Under the pieces are notes generated by a model. The model did not search any database and was not told the origin of the DNA. It saw nothing but the letters and a program-made list of their open reading frames with translations. DNA of 64,000 nucleotides, taken from Sulfitobacter sp. SK011 (GTDB lineage Bacteria > Pseudomonadota > Alphaproteobacteria > Rhodobacterales > Rhodobacteraceae). The translations under genes were made by a program, and so were the position numbers. Shown here piece after piece: positions 1-9,101 of this stretch; the stretch's first letter is position 1; every line of letters starts with the position of its first letter. The stretch lies in NCBI RefSeq assembly GCF_003352065.1, contig NZ_CP025803.1:248001-312000 (forward strand). Reading direction: 5' to 3'.

Positions 1-251
1 AGTTTTCGTTTTTCCTGTCGATGCCGACGATGGCAGGGGCGTTTGCCTATGACTTTTATAAGAACCGCGATGTCCTGGATGCCTCGGCACTGGGTGAGAT
101 TGCAGTTGGGTTTGTCATGGCGTTCATTACCGCGGTTTTGGTGGTGAAATGGCTGCTGGGCTATGTCAGCAAGCACGGATACGCTCTTTTTGGGTGGTGG
201 CGAATCGTTGTGGGCCTGTTGGCGCTGGCGGCTTTGATCGCTGGATATTAG
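1..251 (+). CDS. uppP: Undecaprenyl-diphosphatase, C-terminal part (partial at window edge)
   Basis: The reading frame is open from base 3, upstream of the first ATG at 21, so the gene starts outside the window. The visible part (about 82 residues) opens with a hydrophobic [13 protein letters not shown] stretch. This matches the conserved 'FSFLLSIPTI' segment of the UppP/BacA family, which dephosphorylates undecaprenyl pyrophosphate at the inner membrane to recycle the lipid carrier for peptidoglycan. Two further hydrophobic segments follow (about 29-48 and 56-75 from the ATG at 21), ending in the usual short C-terminus. The identification rests on this C-terminal third only; the catalytic residues lie mostly outside the window. 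Confidence 0.85.
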   Translation, partial: FSFFLSMPTMAGAFAYDFYKNRDVLDASALGEIAVGFVMAFITAVLVVKWLLGYVSKHGYALFGWWRIVVGLLALAALIAGY

Positions 252-407
252 ATAATAGGTCCGTATCGGATTTAATTTAGCGCAATAATTTGCCACAACA
301 CAACCAATGAAGAAATAAAGCGACATATAGGTCAGCAATGCTGCCTTTATCTTTGCGCTCTGATGTAATACCCCGGACATCCAATGGTTTGACTGAGGGG
401 CGGAATC

Positions 408-1841
408 ATGGCTGAGCAGCCGATGCTGAAATTTACGAGCGTTGAGCGGGATATGCCCGAGAAACGTCCGCCGAACCTACGGCGCACAGATTTCAACGAG
501 ATTTATGCCGAGTACGCGGATACCAAGGCCAAGGAGCAATCCAGCCGGTGCAGCCAGTGTGGTGTCCCCTATTGTCAGTCGCACTGCCCCTTGCACAACA
601 ATATCCCCGATTGGCTGCGACTGACGGCAGAGGGGCGTTTGCAAGAGGCCTATGAGATCAGTCAGGCCACCAACACCTTCCCCGAGATTTGCGGACGCAT
701 CTGCCCGCAAGATCGCCTGTGCGAAGGCAATTGCGTGATCGAGCAATCCGGCCACGGCACGGTCACGATCGGGTCAGTTGAAAAATACATCACTGATACG
801 GCGTGGGAAAAAGGTTGGGTGCAGGCCATCAAGCCCAGTGTTGAGCGCGCTGAAAGCGTTGGCATCATTGGTGCGGGACCCGGCGGTCTGGCCGCTGCTG
901 ATGTTCTGCGCCGGCAAGGTGTGCAAGTCACGATCTATGACCGCTATGACCGTGCGGGCGGCTTGCTGACCTATGGGATCCCCGGTTTCAAGCTGGAAAA
1001 AGACATCGTTATGCGCCGCAATGATCAGCTGGCCGAGGGCGGCGTGACCTTTGAGCTGAACTGTGATGTCGGCCGCGACATTTCATTTGCCGATCTGCGC
1101 GCCAAACATGACGCGGTGATCATTGCGACGGGTGTCTATAAAACACGGGAAATTCGTGCGCCGGGCATCGGAGGTTTCGGTGTCGAAAGCGCGATTGATT
1201 TTCTGACCGCCAGCAACCGCAAAAGCTTTGGTGATACGGTTGAGGAATTTGAAAGCGGGCGTTTGAACGCAAATGGCAAGAAGGTTGTTGTCATTGGCGG
1301 TGGCGATACGGCGATGGATTGTGTGCGCACGTCGATCCGGCAGGGTGCGGAGAGTGTGAAATGTCTCTACCGCCGTGACCGCGCCAATATGCCCGGCAGT
1401 CAGCGCGAGGTCGCCAACGCCGAAGAAGAAGGCGTGGTGTTTGAATGGCTGAGCGCGCCCAAAGGATTTGTCGGGGACCCGGTTAAAGGCGTGATGGTGC
1501 AAAAGATGCGTCTGGGCCAGCCCGACGTATCAGGCCGTCAAGCGCCCGAAGTGATCGAAGGTGCGGATTATGTGGAAGACGCTGATCTGGTGATTATGGC
1601 GCTGGGATTTGAGCCTGAGGATCTGCCAACGCTTTGGAACGAGCCAGACCTGCCGACAAACCGGTGGGGAACGATCAAGGCCGATTATGTGACCGGAGCA
1701 ACCGCGATAGACGGCGTTTATGCCGTGGGTGATATTGTGCGCGGCGCATCGTTGGTCGTCTGGGCCATCAAGGACGGGCGCGATTGTGCCGAAGCGATCC
1801 TGAAACGTTTGGATGAACCTGCGGCACTGGCAGCGGAATGA
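408..1841 (+). CDS. gltD: Glutamate synthase (NADPH) small subunit
   Basis: 477 residues. It carries electrons from NADPH through FAD and iron-sulfur clusters to the large subunit for glutamine-dependent glutamate synthesis in the cytoplasm. The N-terminal cluster-binding region has Cys48, 51, 56, 60 and Cys95, 99, 105, 109. An FAD Rossmann motif (GIIGAGPGG) is near residues 152-160 and the NADPH-binding VVVIGGGDTAMDC near 294-306. The ATG at 408 follows a purine-rich gaggggcgga site. The large subunit gltB lies downstream on the same strand, separated by three GFA-family genes; the 156 bases before the start are the likely promoter region. Confidence 0.97.
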   Translation: MAEQPMLKFTSVERDMPEKRPPNLRRTDFNEIYAEYADTKAKEQSSRCSQCGVPYCQSHCPLHNNIPDWLRLTAEGRLQEAYEISQATNTFPEICGRICPQDRLCEGNCVIEQSGHGTVTIGSVEKYITDTAWEKGWVQAIKPSVERAESVGIIGAGPGGLAAADVLRRQGVQVTIYDRYDRAGGLLTYGIPGFKLEKDIVMRRNDQLAEGGVTFELNCDVGRDISFADLRAKHDAVIIATGVYKTREIRAPGIGGFGVESAIDFLTASNRKSFGDTVEEFESGRLNANGKKVVVIGGGDTAMDCVRTSIRQGAESVKCLYRRDRANMPGSQREVANAEEEGVVFEWLSAPKGFVGDPVKGVMVQKMRLGQPDVSGRQAPEVIEGADYVEDADLVIMALGFEPEDLPTLWNEPDLPTNRWGTIKADYVTGATAIDGVYAVGDIVRGASLVVWAIKDGRDCAEAILKRLDEPAALAAE

Positions 1842-1984
1842 CCATGGTTTCGGTGTCTGTGCAACGTCGGTATTGCGTCAGTATTGGCACCGTCATTTGC
1901 CATTGGGCACGGCACAAAGGCTGACCCTTTTCAGCCAGAAGATTTAGAATTCTTTAAGCGAAGCAATCATCAGGGAGAAGTGAC

Positions 1985-2422
1985 ATGAGCGGATCAAAAA
2001 CAGGTGGATGTTTATGCGGTGCCACGCGATTTGAGCTTGCTGAGGCACCAACCGAATACGGCGCATGCCATTGCGGCATGTGTCGCAAAATCTCCGGTGG
2101 GATTGAGATGGGAATCTATGTACCGCCCGGCGGCATCACATGGACCCAGGCCGACACCCTGCGCGCCTATCAATCCTCTGAATGGGCCGAGCGGGGCTTT
2201 TGCGGCACCTGCGGGTCAAATATGTTCTGGCGTTTGACAGCGTCAGGCCCGATGCATGGCTTGTTAAGCCTGTCGGTCGGCGCGCTGGACAGCATGGAAA
2301 CCATGAAATTCGCCACCGAAGTCTATGTGGATCACAAACCCAAGAGCCATTCCTTTGCCGGACGTCGCAAGAAGATGACCGAAGCTGAGGTTCTGGAAAG
2401 TGTTGGCATTTCCGATGGCTGA
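1985..2422 (+). CDS. GFA/CENP-V family zinc protein, copy 1
   Basis: 145 residues. Cysteine pattern of the GFA (glutathione-dependent formaldehyde-activating enzyme-like, PF04828) fold: GGCLCGA near the N-terminus, HCGMC near residues 29-33 and FCGTCGSN in the middle, all expected zinc ligands. The founding GFA enzyme was proposed to condense glutathione with formaldehyde, but most members have no proven reaction. The start ATG follows a gggaga site. The stop overlaps the start of copy 2 by 8 bases, suggesting translational coupling. Its place between gltD and gltB hints at co-transcription with glutamate synthase. The substrate is unknown. Confidence 0.9.
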   Translation: MSGSKTGGCLCGATRFELAEAPTEYGACHCGMCRKISGGIEMGIYVPPGGITWTQADTLRAYQSSEWAERGFCGTCGSNMFWRLTASGPMHGLLSLSVGALDSMETMKFATEVYVDHKPKSHSFAGRRKKMTEAEVLESVGISDG

Positions 2423-2849
2423 CCAAATTGAGGGCCGCTGTCTTTGTGGTGCAGTGAAAATTCAGCTTGAGGCCCCCGCAGGTTGGGTCGGGGTCTGCCA
2501 TTGCCGAATGTGCCAACGCTGGTCCGGGTCACTTTGGGCCGGTTTCCCGGCCGATCACGAGACGATCACCGTTACGGGCCCGGTGCGGCGCTACAGATCC
2601 TCACAGCTGGCGGAAAGAGCGTTTTGCGAAACATGTGGCAGCCATCTTTGGATGCGGGACCACAAAGAAGGCGCGCCCTATGATTTGATGCCCGGATTGT
2701 TTGATGAAAGTCGGACCTGGCCATTGCAAGGCGAGATTTATGTGGATGAAGCGATGGCATCGATGGCGATGGCCGGACAACATCGCCGCGCGACCGCCGC
2801 AGAGTATCGGGCGAAAAACCCCGAGACAGAGGGGGTATCCGATGAGTGA
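2415..2849 (+). CDS. GFA/CENP-V family zinc protein, copy 2
   Basis: 144 residues, starting at the ATG at 2415 inside the end of copy 1; a GTG at 2400 is in frame but less likely. Zinc-ligand motifs are RCLCGA, CHCRMC and FCETCGSHLW, the same spacing as in its neighbours, so the three genes are paralogues. The C-terminal tail (GQHRRATAAEY) resembles those of copies 1 and 3. It overlaps copy 3 by 8 bases (ATGAGTGA), the same arrangement as at the copy 1/copy 2 junction. Function as for the family: unproven, possibly glutathione-adduct chemistry. Confidence 0.9.
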   Translation: MADQIEGRCLCGAVKIQLEAPAGWVGVCHCRMCQRWSGSLWAGFPADHETITVTGPVRRYRSSQLAERAFCETCGSHLWMRDHKEGAPYDLMPGLFDESRTWPLQGEIYVDEAMASMAMAGQHRRATAAEYRAKNPETEGVSDE

Positions 2850-3255
2850 AAAGATCAATGGTCAATGTTTGTGCGGCGCTGTCAAAGTTACGGCAACCAC
2901 AACAAACTCCATTGTCAGAGCCTGTCATTGCGACATGTGCCGCCAGCATACGTCGTCGATGTTCATGTCGTTGGCAACGGACCCCGGCAGCGAGACCATC
3001 GAAGGCCCGGCAAAGTCGTTCCAGTCTTCTGATTGGGCAGAGCGCGGGTTTTGCGAGGTCTGCGGATCGACGCTTTGGTACGGCACGTTGCATGATGGCG
3101 CAAAACACCTCGCGGCGGGCCTGTTTGAGAACGCTGCGGACGCGCCGCTCAAGTTGGAATTTTTCGTGGATAAATGTCCGCAGGGGTATGCGTTGGCAGG
3201 CGATCACAAGCGCCTGACTACTGATGAGACAATCGCGCTTTTTGCGCCCGTATAA
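2842..3255 (+). CDS. GFA/CENP-V family zinc protein, copy 3
   Basis: 137 residues from the ATG at 2842. A longer open frame reaches back to 2701, but that part overlaps copy 2 completely and has no family resemblance. Motifs are QCLCGA, CHCDMC and FCEVCGSTLWY. The stop is 15 bases before the gltB ATG, so gltD, the three GFA genes and gltB look like one transcription unit. Copies 1 to 3 have diverged substantially outside the cysteine motifs, which argues for an old duplication and different substrates rather than a recent amplification. Confidence 0.9.
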   Translation: MSEKINGQCLCGAVKVTATTTNSIVRACHCDMCRQHTSSMFMSLATDPGSETIEGPAKSFQSSDWAERGFCEVCGSTLWYGTLHDGAKHLAAGLFENAADAPLKLEFFVDKCPQGYALAGDHKRLTTDETIALFAPV

Positions 3256-3269
3256 GAAAGTTAAGTCCG

Positions 3270-6200
3270 ATGACACGCGATTTTGATGCATCTGAGACGC
3301 AATATGATGACGCATGGGTGGCCCGCGAAGAAGCCAAACGTGCGATGATGGCCGAAAAGGGGCTTTATTCACCCGAGGAAGAACATTCCTCATGTGGGGT
3401 GGGGTTGGTCGTGAACATCGACGGGTCCAAAAGCCGCGATGTGGTGTTGAACGGGATCAAAGCGCTTAAGGCGATCTGGCACCGGGGCGCTGTTGATGCT
3501 GACGGCAAGACGGGTGATGGCGCGGGTATTCACGTGCAAATTCCGGTGCCGTTTTTTTATGATCAAGTCCGCCGCACGGGACATAGCCCGCGTGAGGACG
3601 AACTGATTGCGGTTGGTCAGGTTTTCTTGCCCCGCACAAACTTTGCAGCTCAGGAAACCTGCCGAATCATCGTTGAAACCGAAGTGTTGCGGATGGGGTA
3701 TTATATCTATGGCTGGCGCCATGTGCCGGTGGATATTTCGGTTCTGGGCGAAAAGGCCAATGCGACCCGGCCCGAGATTGAACAGATCCTGATCTCGAAT
3801 GCCAAGGGTGTTGACGAAGACACGTTTGAGCGTGAGCTTTATGTGATCCGTCGCCGGATCGAAAAGGCCGCGATCGCCGCACAGGTCCCGCAGATGTACA
3901 TCGCGTCAATGTCGTGCCGCAGTATTATCTATAAGGGTATGATGCTGGCCGAGCAGGTCGCGGAATTCTATCCGGACCTCAAAGATGACCGGTTCATCAG
4001 CGCCTTTGCAATTTATCATCAGCGGTATTCGACCAACACCTTTCCGCAGTGGTGGCTGGCGCAGCCGTTTCGCATGCTTGCGCATAATGGTGAGATCAAC
4101 ACGCTCAAAGGCAACCTGAACTGGATGAAGAGCCACGAAATTCGCATGGCTTCGGCGACGTTTGGGGACATGGCGGGTGATATCAAGCCGATTGTCGCGG
4201 CTGGGTCATCCGATTCTGCTGCGCTGGATGCGGTGTTTGAGGTGCTGGTGCGTGCCGGGCGCAATGCGCCGATGGCTAAGACGATGCTGGTGCCGGAAAG
4301 CTGGTCAAAGCAGGCGGTCGAGTTGCCGCAGGCGTGGCGCGATATGTATTCCTATTGTAACTCTGTGATGGAGCCCTGGGATGGTCCGGCGGCCTTGGCG
4401 ATGACCGATGGGCGGTGGGTTTGTGCGGGTCTTGATCGCAGTGGTCTGCGCCCGATGCGCTATGTGGTAACGTCCGATGGCATGCTGATTGCCGGGTCAG
4501 AGGCAGGGATGGTGCCGCTGGACGAGGCGAGCGTCGTTCAGAAAGGAGCCTTGGGGCCGGGGCAGTTGATCGCCGTTGATATGCGCGAAGGCAAGCTGTT
4601 TCACGACACCGAAATCAAAGACAAGATGGCCGCGCATCAGCCTTTTGGCGACTGGGTCGGCAAGATTGTCGAACTTGATGATGCGCTGGGCGCGGTGACG
4701 GAAAAGCCATTGTTTGAAGGCAATGAATTGCGGCGCAGGCAGGTCGCGGCGGGCTATACCATCGAAGATCTGGAACAGATCCTTGCCCCGATGGCCGAAG
4801 ATGCCAAAGAAACGTTGGCCAGCATGGGTGATGATACCCCGTCTGCCGTCCTGTCAGAGCAGTATCGCCCGCTTAGCCATTTCTTTCGGCAGAACTTTTC
4901 TCAGGTTACAAACCCGCCAATTGATTCCTTGCGTGAGTACCGCGTGATGAGCCTGAAGACGCGGTTCGGGAACCTCAAGAACGTGCTGGACGAAGACAGC
5001 AGCCAAACCGAAATTCTGGTGCTGGACAGCCCTTTCGTGGGCAATGCCCAGTTTGACGAAATTACGCAGCATTTTAACGCTGATCTGGTGACAATTGACT
5101 GTTCGTTTGAACCCGGTGCCGGGCATCTGAGCGATGGATTGGCCCGTATCAGAGCCGAAGCAGAGGATGCGGTGCGGTCGGGTGCCGGGCATCTGGTCCT
5201 GACCGATCAAATGAGCGACGAGGGCCGTGTTGGTATGCCAATGATCTTGGCCACAAGTGCGGTGCATTCGCATCTGGTGCGCAACGGCCTGCGGACGTTC
5301 TGTTCTTTGAATGTGCGGTCTGCGGAATGTGTTGATCCGCATTACTTTGCCGTCCTCGTCGGCTGCGGCGCGACCATTGTGAATGCCTATCTGGCCGAAG
5401 ATTCATTGGCGGACCGGATTGGTCGCGGGTTGCTTGATGTGTCTCTAACTCAGGCTGTTCATCGGTATCGCACGGCGATTGATCAGGGTCTGCTAAAGAT
5501 CATGGCCAAGATGGGGATCAGTGTGATTTCGTCCTATCGCGGCGGGCTTAACTTTGAAGCGGTCGGATTGAGCCGGGCGATGGTGGCAGAATATTTTCCC
5601 GGCATGACCAGCCGCATTTCAGGCATCGGCGTCACCGGTATTCAACGCAAAGCAGAGGCTGTTCACGCAAAGGGCTGGCAAGGCGATGGCGTTGTCCTGC
5701 CTATCGGCGGTTTTTACAAAGCGCGCACCTCAGGCGAGACGCATGCATGGGAAGCGTCGTCCATGCATATGCTGCAAATGGCCTGTAACAGAGCCTCATA
5801 TGAAATGTGGAAGCAGTATTCGGCAAAGATGAAGTCGAACCCGCCGATCCATCTGCGCGATCTGCTGGACATCAAGCCTTTGGGTGCGCCCATTGGTCTT
5901 GAAGAGGTTGAGAGCATCACATCAATCCGCAAGCGGTTTGTGACGCCGGGCATGTCGCTGGGGGCGCTCAGCCCTGAGGCGCATAAGACGCTCAATGTTG
6001 CGATGAACCGCATTGGCGCAAAGTCAGACAGTGGTGAGGGCGGCGAAGATCCGGCGCATTTCATCCCGGAACCGAATGGCGATAACCCGTCAGCCAAGAT
6101 CAAACAGGTGGCATCGGGGCGCTTTGGTGTCACGGCCGAATACCTGAACCAATGCGAAGAGTTGGAGATCAAGGTCGCGCAGGGGGCCAAGCCCGGTGAG

Positions 6201-7826
6201 GGGGGCCAATTGCCTGGGATGAAGGTCACCGAACTGATTGCGCGGCTGCGCCATTCGACCAAGGGTGTGACGCTGATTTCACCACCGCCGCACCACGATA
6301 TCTATTCGATCGAGGATTTGGCGCAGCTGATCTATGACCTCAAGCAGATCAACCCGCGCTGCAAGGTGACGGTAAAGCTGGTCGCGTCCAGCGGCGTAGG
6401 GACGATTGCCGCAGGTGTGGCCAAGGCCAAGGCAGACATTATCCTGATTTCGGGCCACAACGGCGGCACAGGTGCATCCCCCGCGACAAGCATCAAATAT
6501 GCCGGTCTACCGTGGGAAATGGGCCTAACAGAGGCGCATCAGGTGCTGAGCATGAACAACCTGCGCGACCGGATCACCCTGCGCACCGACGGCGGTCTGC
6601 GCACCGGGCGCGATATCGTCATGGCAGCGATGATGGGCGCCGAAGAATACGGCATCGGCACCGCAGCCTTGATCGCGATGGGCTGTATCATGGTGCGTCA
6701 GTGCCAGTCGAACACCTGCCCCGTTGGTGTGTGCACGCAAGACGAGGCGTTGCGCGAAAAGTTCACCGGCAATGCCGACAAGGTGGTCAATCTGATTACC
6801 TTTTATGCCACCGAAGTGCGCGAGATTCTGGCGAGCATCGGTGCCAGGTCGCTTGGCGACGTGATTGGCCGTGCCGATCTTTTGACGCAGGTGAGCCGAG
6901 GGTCCGCGCATCTGGATGATCTGGACCTCAATCCGCTGTTGATCACTGTCGATGGCGCGCATGAAAACGTCTATGACCGCGACAAGCCGCGCAATGCGGT
7001 GCTGGATACGCTGGATGCCAAGATTGTCCGTGATGCGGCGCGATTCCTTGAAGACGGGGAAAAGATGCAACTTAGCTATGCCGTTCAGAATACGCATCGC
7101 ACCGTGGGCACCCGAACATCGAGCCATATCGTGCGCAAGTTCGGCATGAACAATTCGTTGCAGCCTGATCACCTGACCATCAAGTTGACGGGGTCAGCAG
7201 GCCAATCGCTGGGGGCGTTTGCCACCAAGGGTCTGAAGCTGGAAGTTTCGGGTGACGCGAACGATTATGTGGGCAAAGGATTGTCTGGCGGCACCATTGT
7301 CGTCAGGCCGGCAATGGCCAGCCCGATTGTTGCGTCCGATAACACCATTGTCGGTAACACCGTTCTTTATGGGGCGACCGCCGGCTACCTCTTTGCTGCG
7401 GGCCGTGCCGGAGAACGTTTTGCGGTCCGAAATTCGGGTGCAAAAGTTGTGATTGAAGGCTGTGGCAGCAACGGGTGTGAATATATGACCGGCGGGGTTG
7501 CCGTGATCCTGGGTGAAATCGGCGCAAACTTTGGCGCAGGCATGACTGGTGGGATGGCCTATCTTTATGATCCAAAGGGTCGTGCGGTGGCGCTGATGAA
7601 CCGTGAAACCATTGTGACCTGTCCGGTCACCGTCGATCTTTGGTTGAACCAGGTCGAAGAAATGCTGGAAATGCACCTAAAAGAGACCGGTAGCCGACGC
7701 GCCGCCGATATCTTGCAGCACTGGGACACGGAAAAGCATCACTTCTTGCAGGTCTGCCCGAAAGAGATGTTGGCGCATCTTCCTGCGCCACTCAGCAATG
7801 ACCAATCGGCGATTCCTGCTGAGTGA
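3270..7826 (+). CDS. gltB: Glutamate synthase (NADPH) large subunit
   Basis: 1518 residues, normal length. N-terminal glutaminase of the Ntn type: the catalytic Cys is Cys42 in HSSCGVGLV, so a propeptide of about 41 residues must be removed. The FMN-binding synthase domain contains GHNGGTGASP, and the 3Fe-4S cluster cysteines lie in CIMVRQCQSNTCPVGVC near residues 1142-1158. A C-terminal GXGXG beta-helix domain follows. Ammonia released from glutamine is channelled to 2-oxoglutarate in the FMN domain. It partners with gltD upstream. A perfect hairpin at 7846-7876 follows the stop. Confidence 0.98.
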   Translation: MTRDFDASETQYDDAWVAREEAKRAMMAEKGLYSPEEEHSSCGVGLVVNIDGSKSRDVVLNGIKALKAIWHRGAVDADGKTGDGAGIHVQIPVPFFYDQVRRTGHSPREDELIAVGQVFLPRTNFAAQETCRIIVETEVLRMGYYIYGWRHVPVDISVLGEKANATRPEIEQILISNAKGVDEDTFERELYVIRRRIEKAAIAAQVPQMYIASMSCRSIIYKGMMLAEQVAEFYPDLKDDRFISAFAIYHQRYSTNTFPQWWLAQPFRMLAHNGEINTLKGNLNWMKSHEIRMASATFGDMAGDIKPIVAAGSSDSAALDAVFEVLVRAGRNAPMAKTMLVPESWSKQAVELPQAWRDMYSYCNSVMEPWDGPAALAMTDGRWVCAGLDRSGLRPMRYVVTSDGMLIAGSEAGMVPLDEASVVQKGALGPGQLIAVDMREGKLFHDTEIKDKMAAHQPFGDWVGKIVELDDALGAVTEKPLFEGNELRRRQVAAGYTIEDLEQILAPMAEDAKETLASMGDDTPSAVLSEQYRPLSHFFRQNFSQVTNPPIDSLREYRVMSLKTRFGNLKNVLDEDSSQTEILVLDSPFVGNAQFDEITQHFNADLVTIDCSFEPGAGHLSDGLARIRAEAEDAVRSGAGHLVLTDQMSDEGRVGMPMILATSAVHSHLVRNGLRTFCSLNVRSAECVDPHYFAVLVGCGATIVNAYLAEDSLADRIGRGLLDVSLTQAVHRYRTAIDQGLLKIMAKMGISVISSYRGGLNFEAVGLSRAMVAEYFPGMTSRISGIGVTGIQRKAEAVHAKGWQGDGVVLPIGGFYKARTSGETHAWEASSMHMLQMACNRASYEMWKQYSAKMKSNPPIHLRDLLDIKPLGAPIGLEEVESITSIRKRFVTPGMSLGALSPEAHKTLNVAMNRIGAKSDSGEGGEDPAHFIPEPNGDNPSAKIKQVASGRFGVTAEYLNQCEELEIKVAQGAKPGEGGQLPGMKVTELIARLRHSTKGVTLISPPPHHDIYSIEDLAQLIYDLKQINPRCKVTVKLVASSGVGTIAAGVAKAKADIILISGHNGGTGASPATSIKYAGLPWEMGLTEAHQVLSMNNLRDRITLRTDGGLRTGRDIVMAAMMGAEEYGIGTAALIAMGCIMVRQCQSNTCPVGVCTQDEALREKFTGNADKVVNLITFYATEVREILASIGARSLGDVIGRADLLTQVSRGSAHLDDLDLNPLLITVDGAHENVYDRDKPRNAVLDTLDAKIVRDAARFLEDGEKMQLSYAVQNTHRTVGTRTSSHIVRKFGMNNSLQPDHLTIKLTGSAGQSLGAFATKGLKLEVSGDANDYVGKGLSGGTIVVRPAMASPIVASDNTIVGNTVLYGATAGYLFAAGRAGERFAVRNSGAKVVIEGCGSNGCEYMTGGVAVILGEIGANFGAGMTGGMAYLYDPKGRAVALMNRETIVTCPVTVDLWLNQVEEMLEMHLKETGSRRAADILQHWDTEKHHFLQVCPKEMLAHLPAPLSNDQSAIPAE

Positions 7827-7845
7827 TTTTTGCTATGACGTGTTG

Positions 7846-7876
7846 TCCGACCAGACCGCCAACCGGTCTGGTCGGA
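7846..7876 (+). terminator. Strong hairpin after gltB
   Basis: A perfect 13-base-pair stem (tccgaccagaccg / cggtctggtcgga) with a 5-base loop starts 20 bases after the gltB stop. No T-run follows, so it is either a Rho-independent terminator with a weak tail or a 3' mRNA-stabilising hairpin. Confidence 0.7.
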
Positions 7877-7987
7877 GACGAGGGACGTCAGATGCGTAGA
7901 TTTTTCGCCTTAATTGACTAAGATTTTGCCCAAATTCGAACCAATTTGTCCAGCATACCCAAGATTGTTTCCAATGAGGGTGTTCAG

Positions 7988-8902
7988 ATGCCAACGGCCT
8001 ACGAAGATCAGTTTTATACAATTGACCCCGGCAATCCGCCTGCGGTCGGGACCGCTGTCACCTTTCAGCGCGTCGAGTTCATTGACAACAATGACAATGG
8101 ATTGATCCAGCCAAATACGGGCGATACCTTTAACGGCGTTCAGATCACCAGCGTTTGGCAGAACGATACATTGACGATCAACGTGCCCGGTGTCGGGAAC
8201 GTGACGTACACCGGGGTCACATTTTATCTGGCAAGTGGTCCGGCGGTGTTTACCCCGACGGACGGGCAGGTCTTGCAGGATGGTACATTTGTCAGTTCGA
8301 CATTTGTGAACACCAGCACACAAACACCTGTTGGTGCCTTTGGGCCGACCTGTTTTACGCCCGGAACGCTGATTGAAACGCCGGATGGTCCGCACTTGAT
8401 TGAAGATCTGTGTGTTGGCGACCTTGTCACGACATTGGACAATGGCGCACAACCGATCCGAATGATCATCCGCGACCGGTATTGCGCAAGCGGGGAATTT
8501 GCCCCGATCCTGTTTGCTGCGGGGGCTGTCGGTAATGACGTGCCTTTACTTGTATCGCCGCAACACCGGTTGTTGATTACGGGGTGGCAGGCGGAATTGT
8601 ATTTTGGTCAGGACGAAGTTCTGGTTGCCGCAAAGCATCTGGTGAACGGTCATTCGATCAAACAGGTGTTGGGCGGCATGGTTGAATACATTCATCTGTT
8701 GTTCGACACGCATCAGATCATTTTTGGCGGCGGCATCCCGTCTGAAAGCTACTTTCCTTCACATGCAATGATCAGACAGGATGCGGATGCGATGGGCGAA
8801 ATCCTGATGCTGTTTCCAGATTTCAAAGTGAATGCAGACGCTGGTTGGGAATTGGTTCGTCCGGTTGTGCGCCGGTACGAGGCACAGCTATTGGCCGCTT
8901 GA
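7988..8902 (+). CDS. Hint (Hedgehog/intein-type) domain protein
   Basis: 304 residues from the ATG at 7988, which has an atgaggg site 8 bases upstream; a TTG at 7946 is possible. Residues 1-120 are an acidic, Asn/Thr/Gly-rich beta-type region with no recognised domain. A Hint_2-type module begins at Cys122 (CFTPGTLIETPDG), continues through VGDLVTTLDNG and a VSPQHRLLI motif, and ends in HLLFDTHQIIF followed by GGGIPSESYFP. That ending is typical of the many roseobacter Hint proteins. Hint domains can cleave at the N-terminal Cys to release or esterify the upstream part; whether this family does so is not established. No signal peptide is visible. It is probably monocistronic. Confidence 0.85.
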   Translation: MPTAYEDQFYTIDPGNPPAVGTAVTFQRVEFIDNNDNGLIQPNTGDTFNGVQITSVWQNDTLTINVPGVGNVTYTGVTFYLASGPAVFTPTDGQVLQDGTFVSSTFVNTSTQTPVGAFGPTCFTPGTLIETPDGPHLIEDLCVGDLVTTLDNGAQPIRMIIRDRYCASGEFAPILFAAGAVGNDVPLLVSPQHRLLITGWQAELYFGQDEVLVAAKHLVNGHSIKQVLGGMVEYIHLLFDTHQIIFGGGIPSESYFPSHAMIRQDADAMGEILMLFPDFKVNADAGWELVRPVVRRYEAQLLAA

Positions 8903-8946
8903 GCCACTGCTGTACCACCCGGATACCTGCTGATGACCCGCAATCC

Positions 8947-8994
8947 TGCAACCTTTTTGCAGGTGACGAAGTACATCCTTTGGCCAAAGGATCT
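8947..8994. repeat. Two adjacent hairpins between the Hint gene and mtgA
   Basis: 8947-8965 is a 7-base-pair stem (cctgcaa/ttgcagg) with a 5-base loop. 8977-8994 is a perfect 18-base palindrome, atcctttggccaaaggat. The first could terminate the Hint-gene transcript; the second could be an operator or a recognition site. The role is inferred from symmetry only. Confidence 0.5.
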
Positions 8995-9101
8995 GCAGTG
9001 ATTGGGACTTTTTTGGCGCACCATGCAGGATCACGGGCATCTCGCATCAAAACAAGGTTGTTATGATTGAGTTCAATTGCGGTTTCACTTTATAGCTAGG
9101 C

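Noticed and set aside
2572..3393. 273-codon open frame on the minus strand across GFA copies 2 and 3
   Set aside because: It is fully antisense to two clear GFA genes, rich in Arg/Pro/Cys, with no motif; a shadow of high-GC coding sequence.
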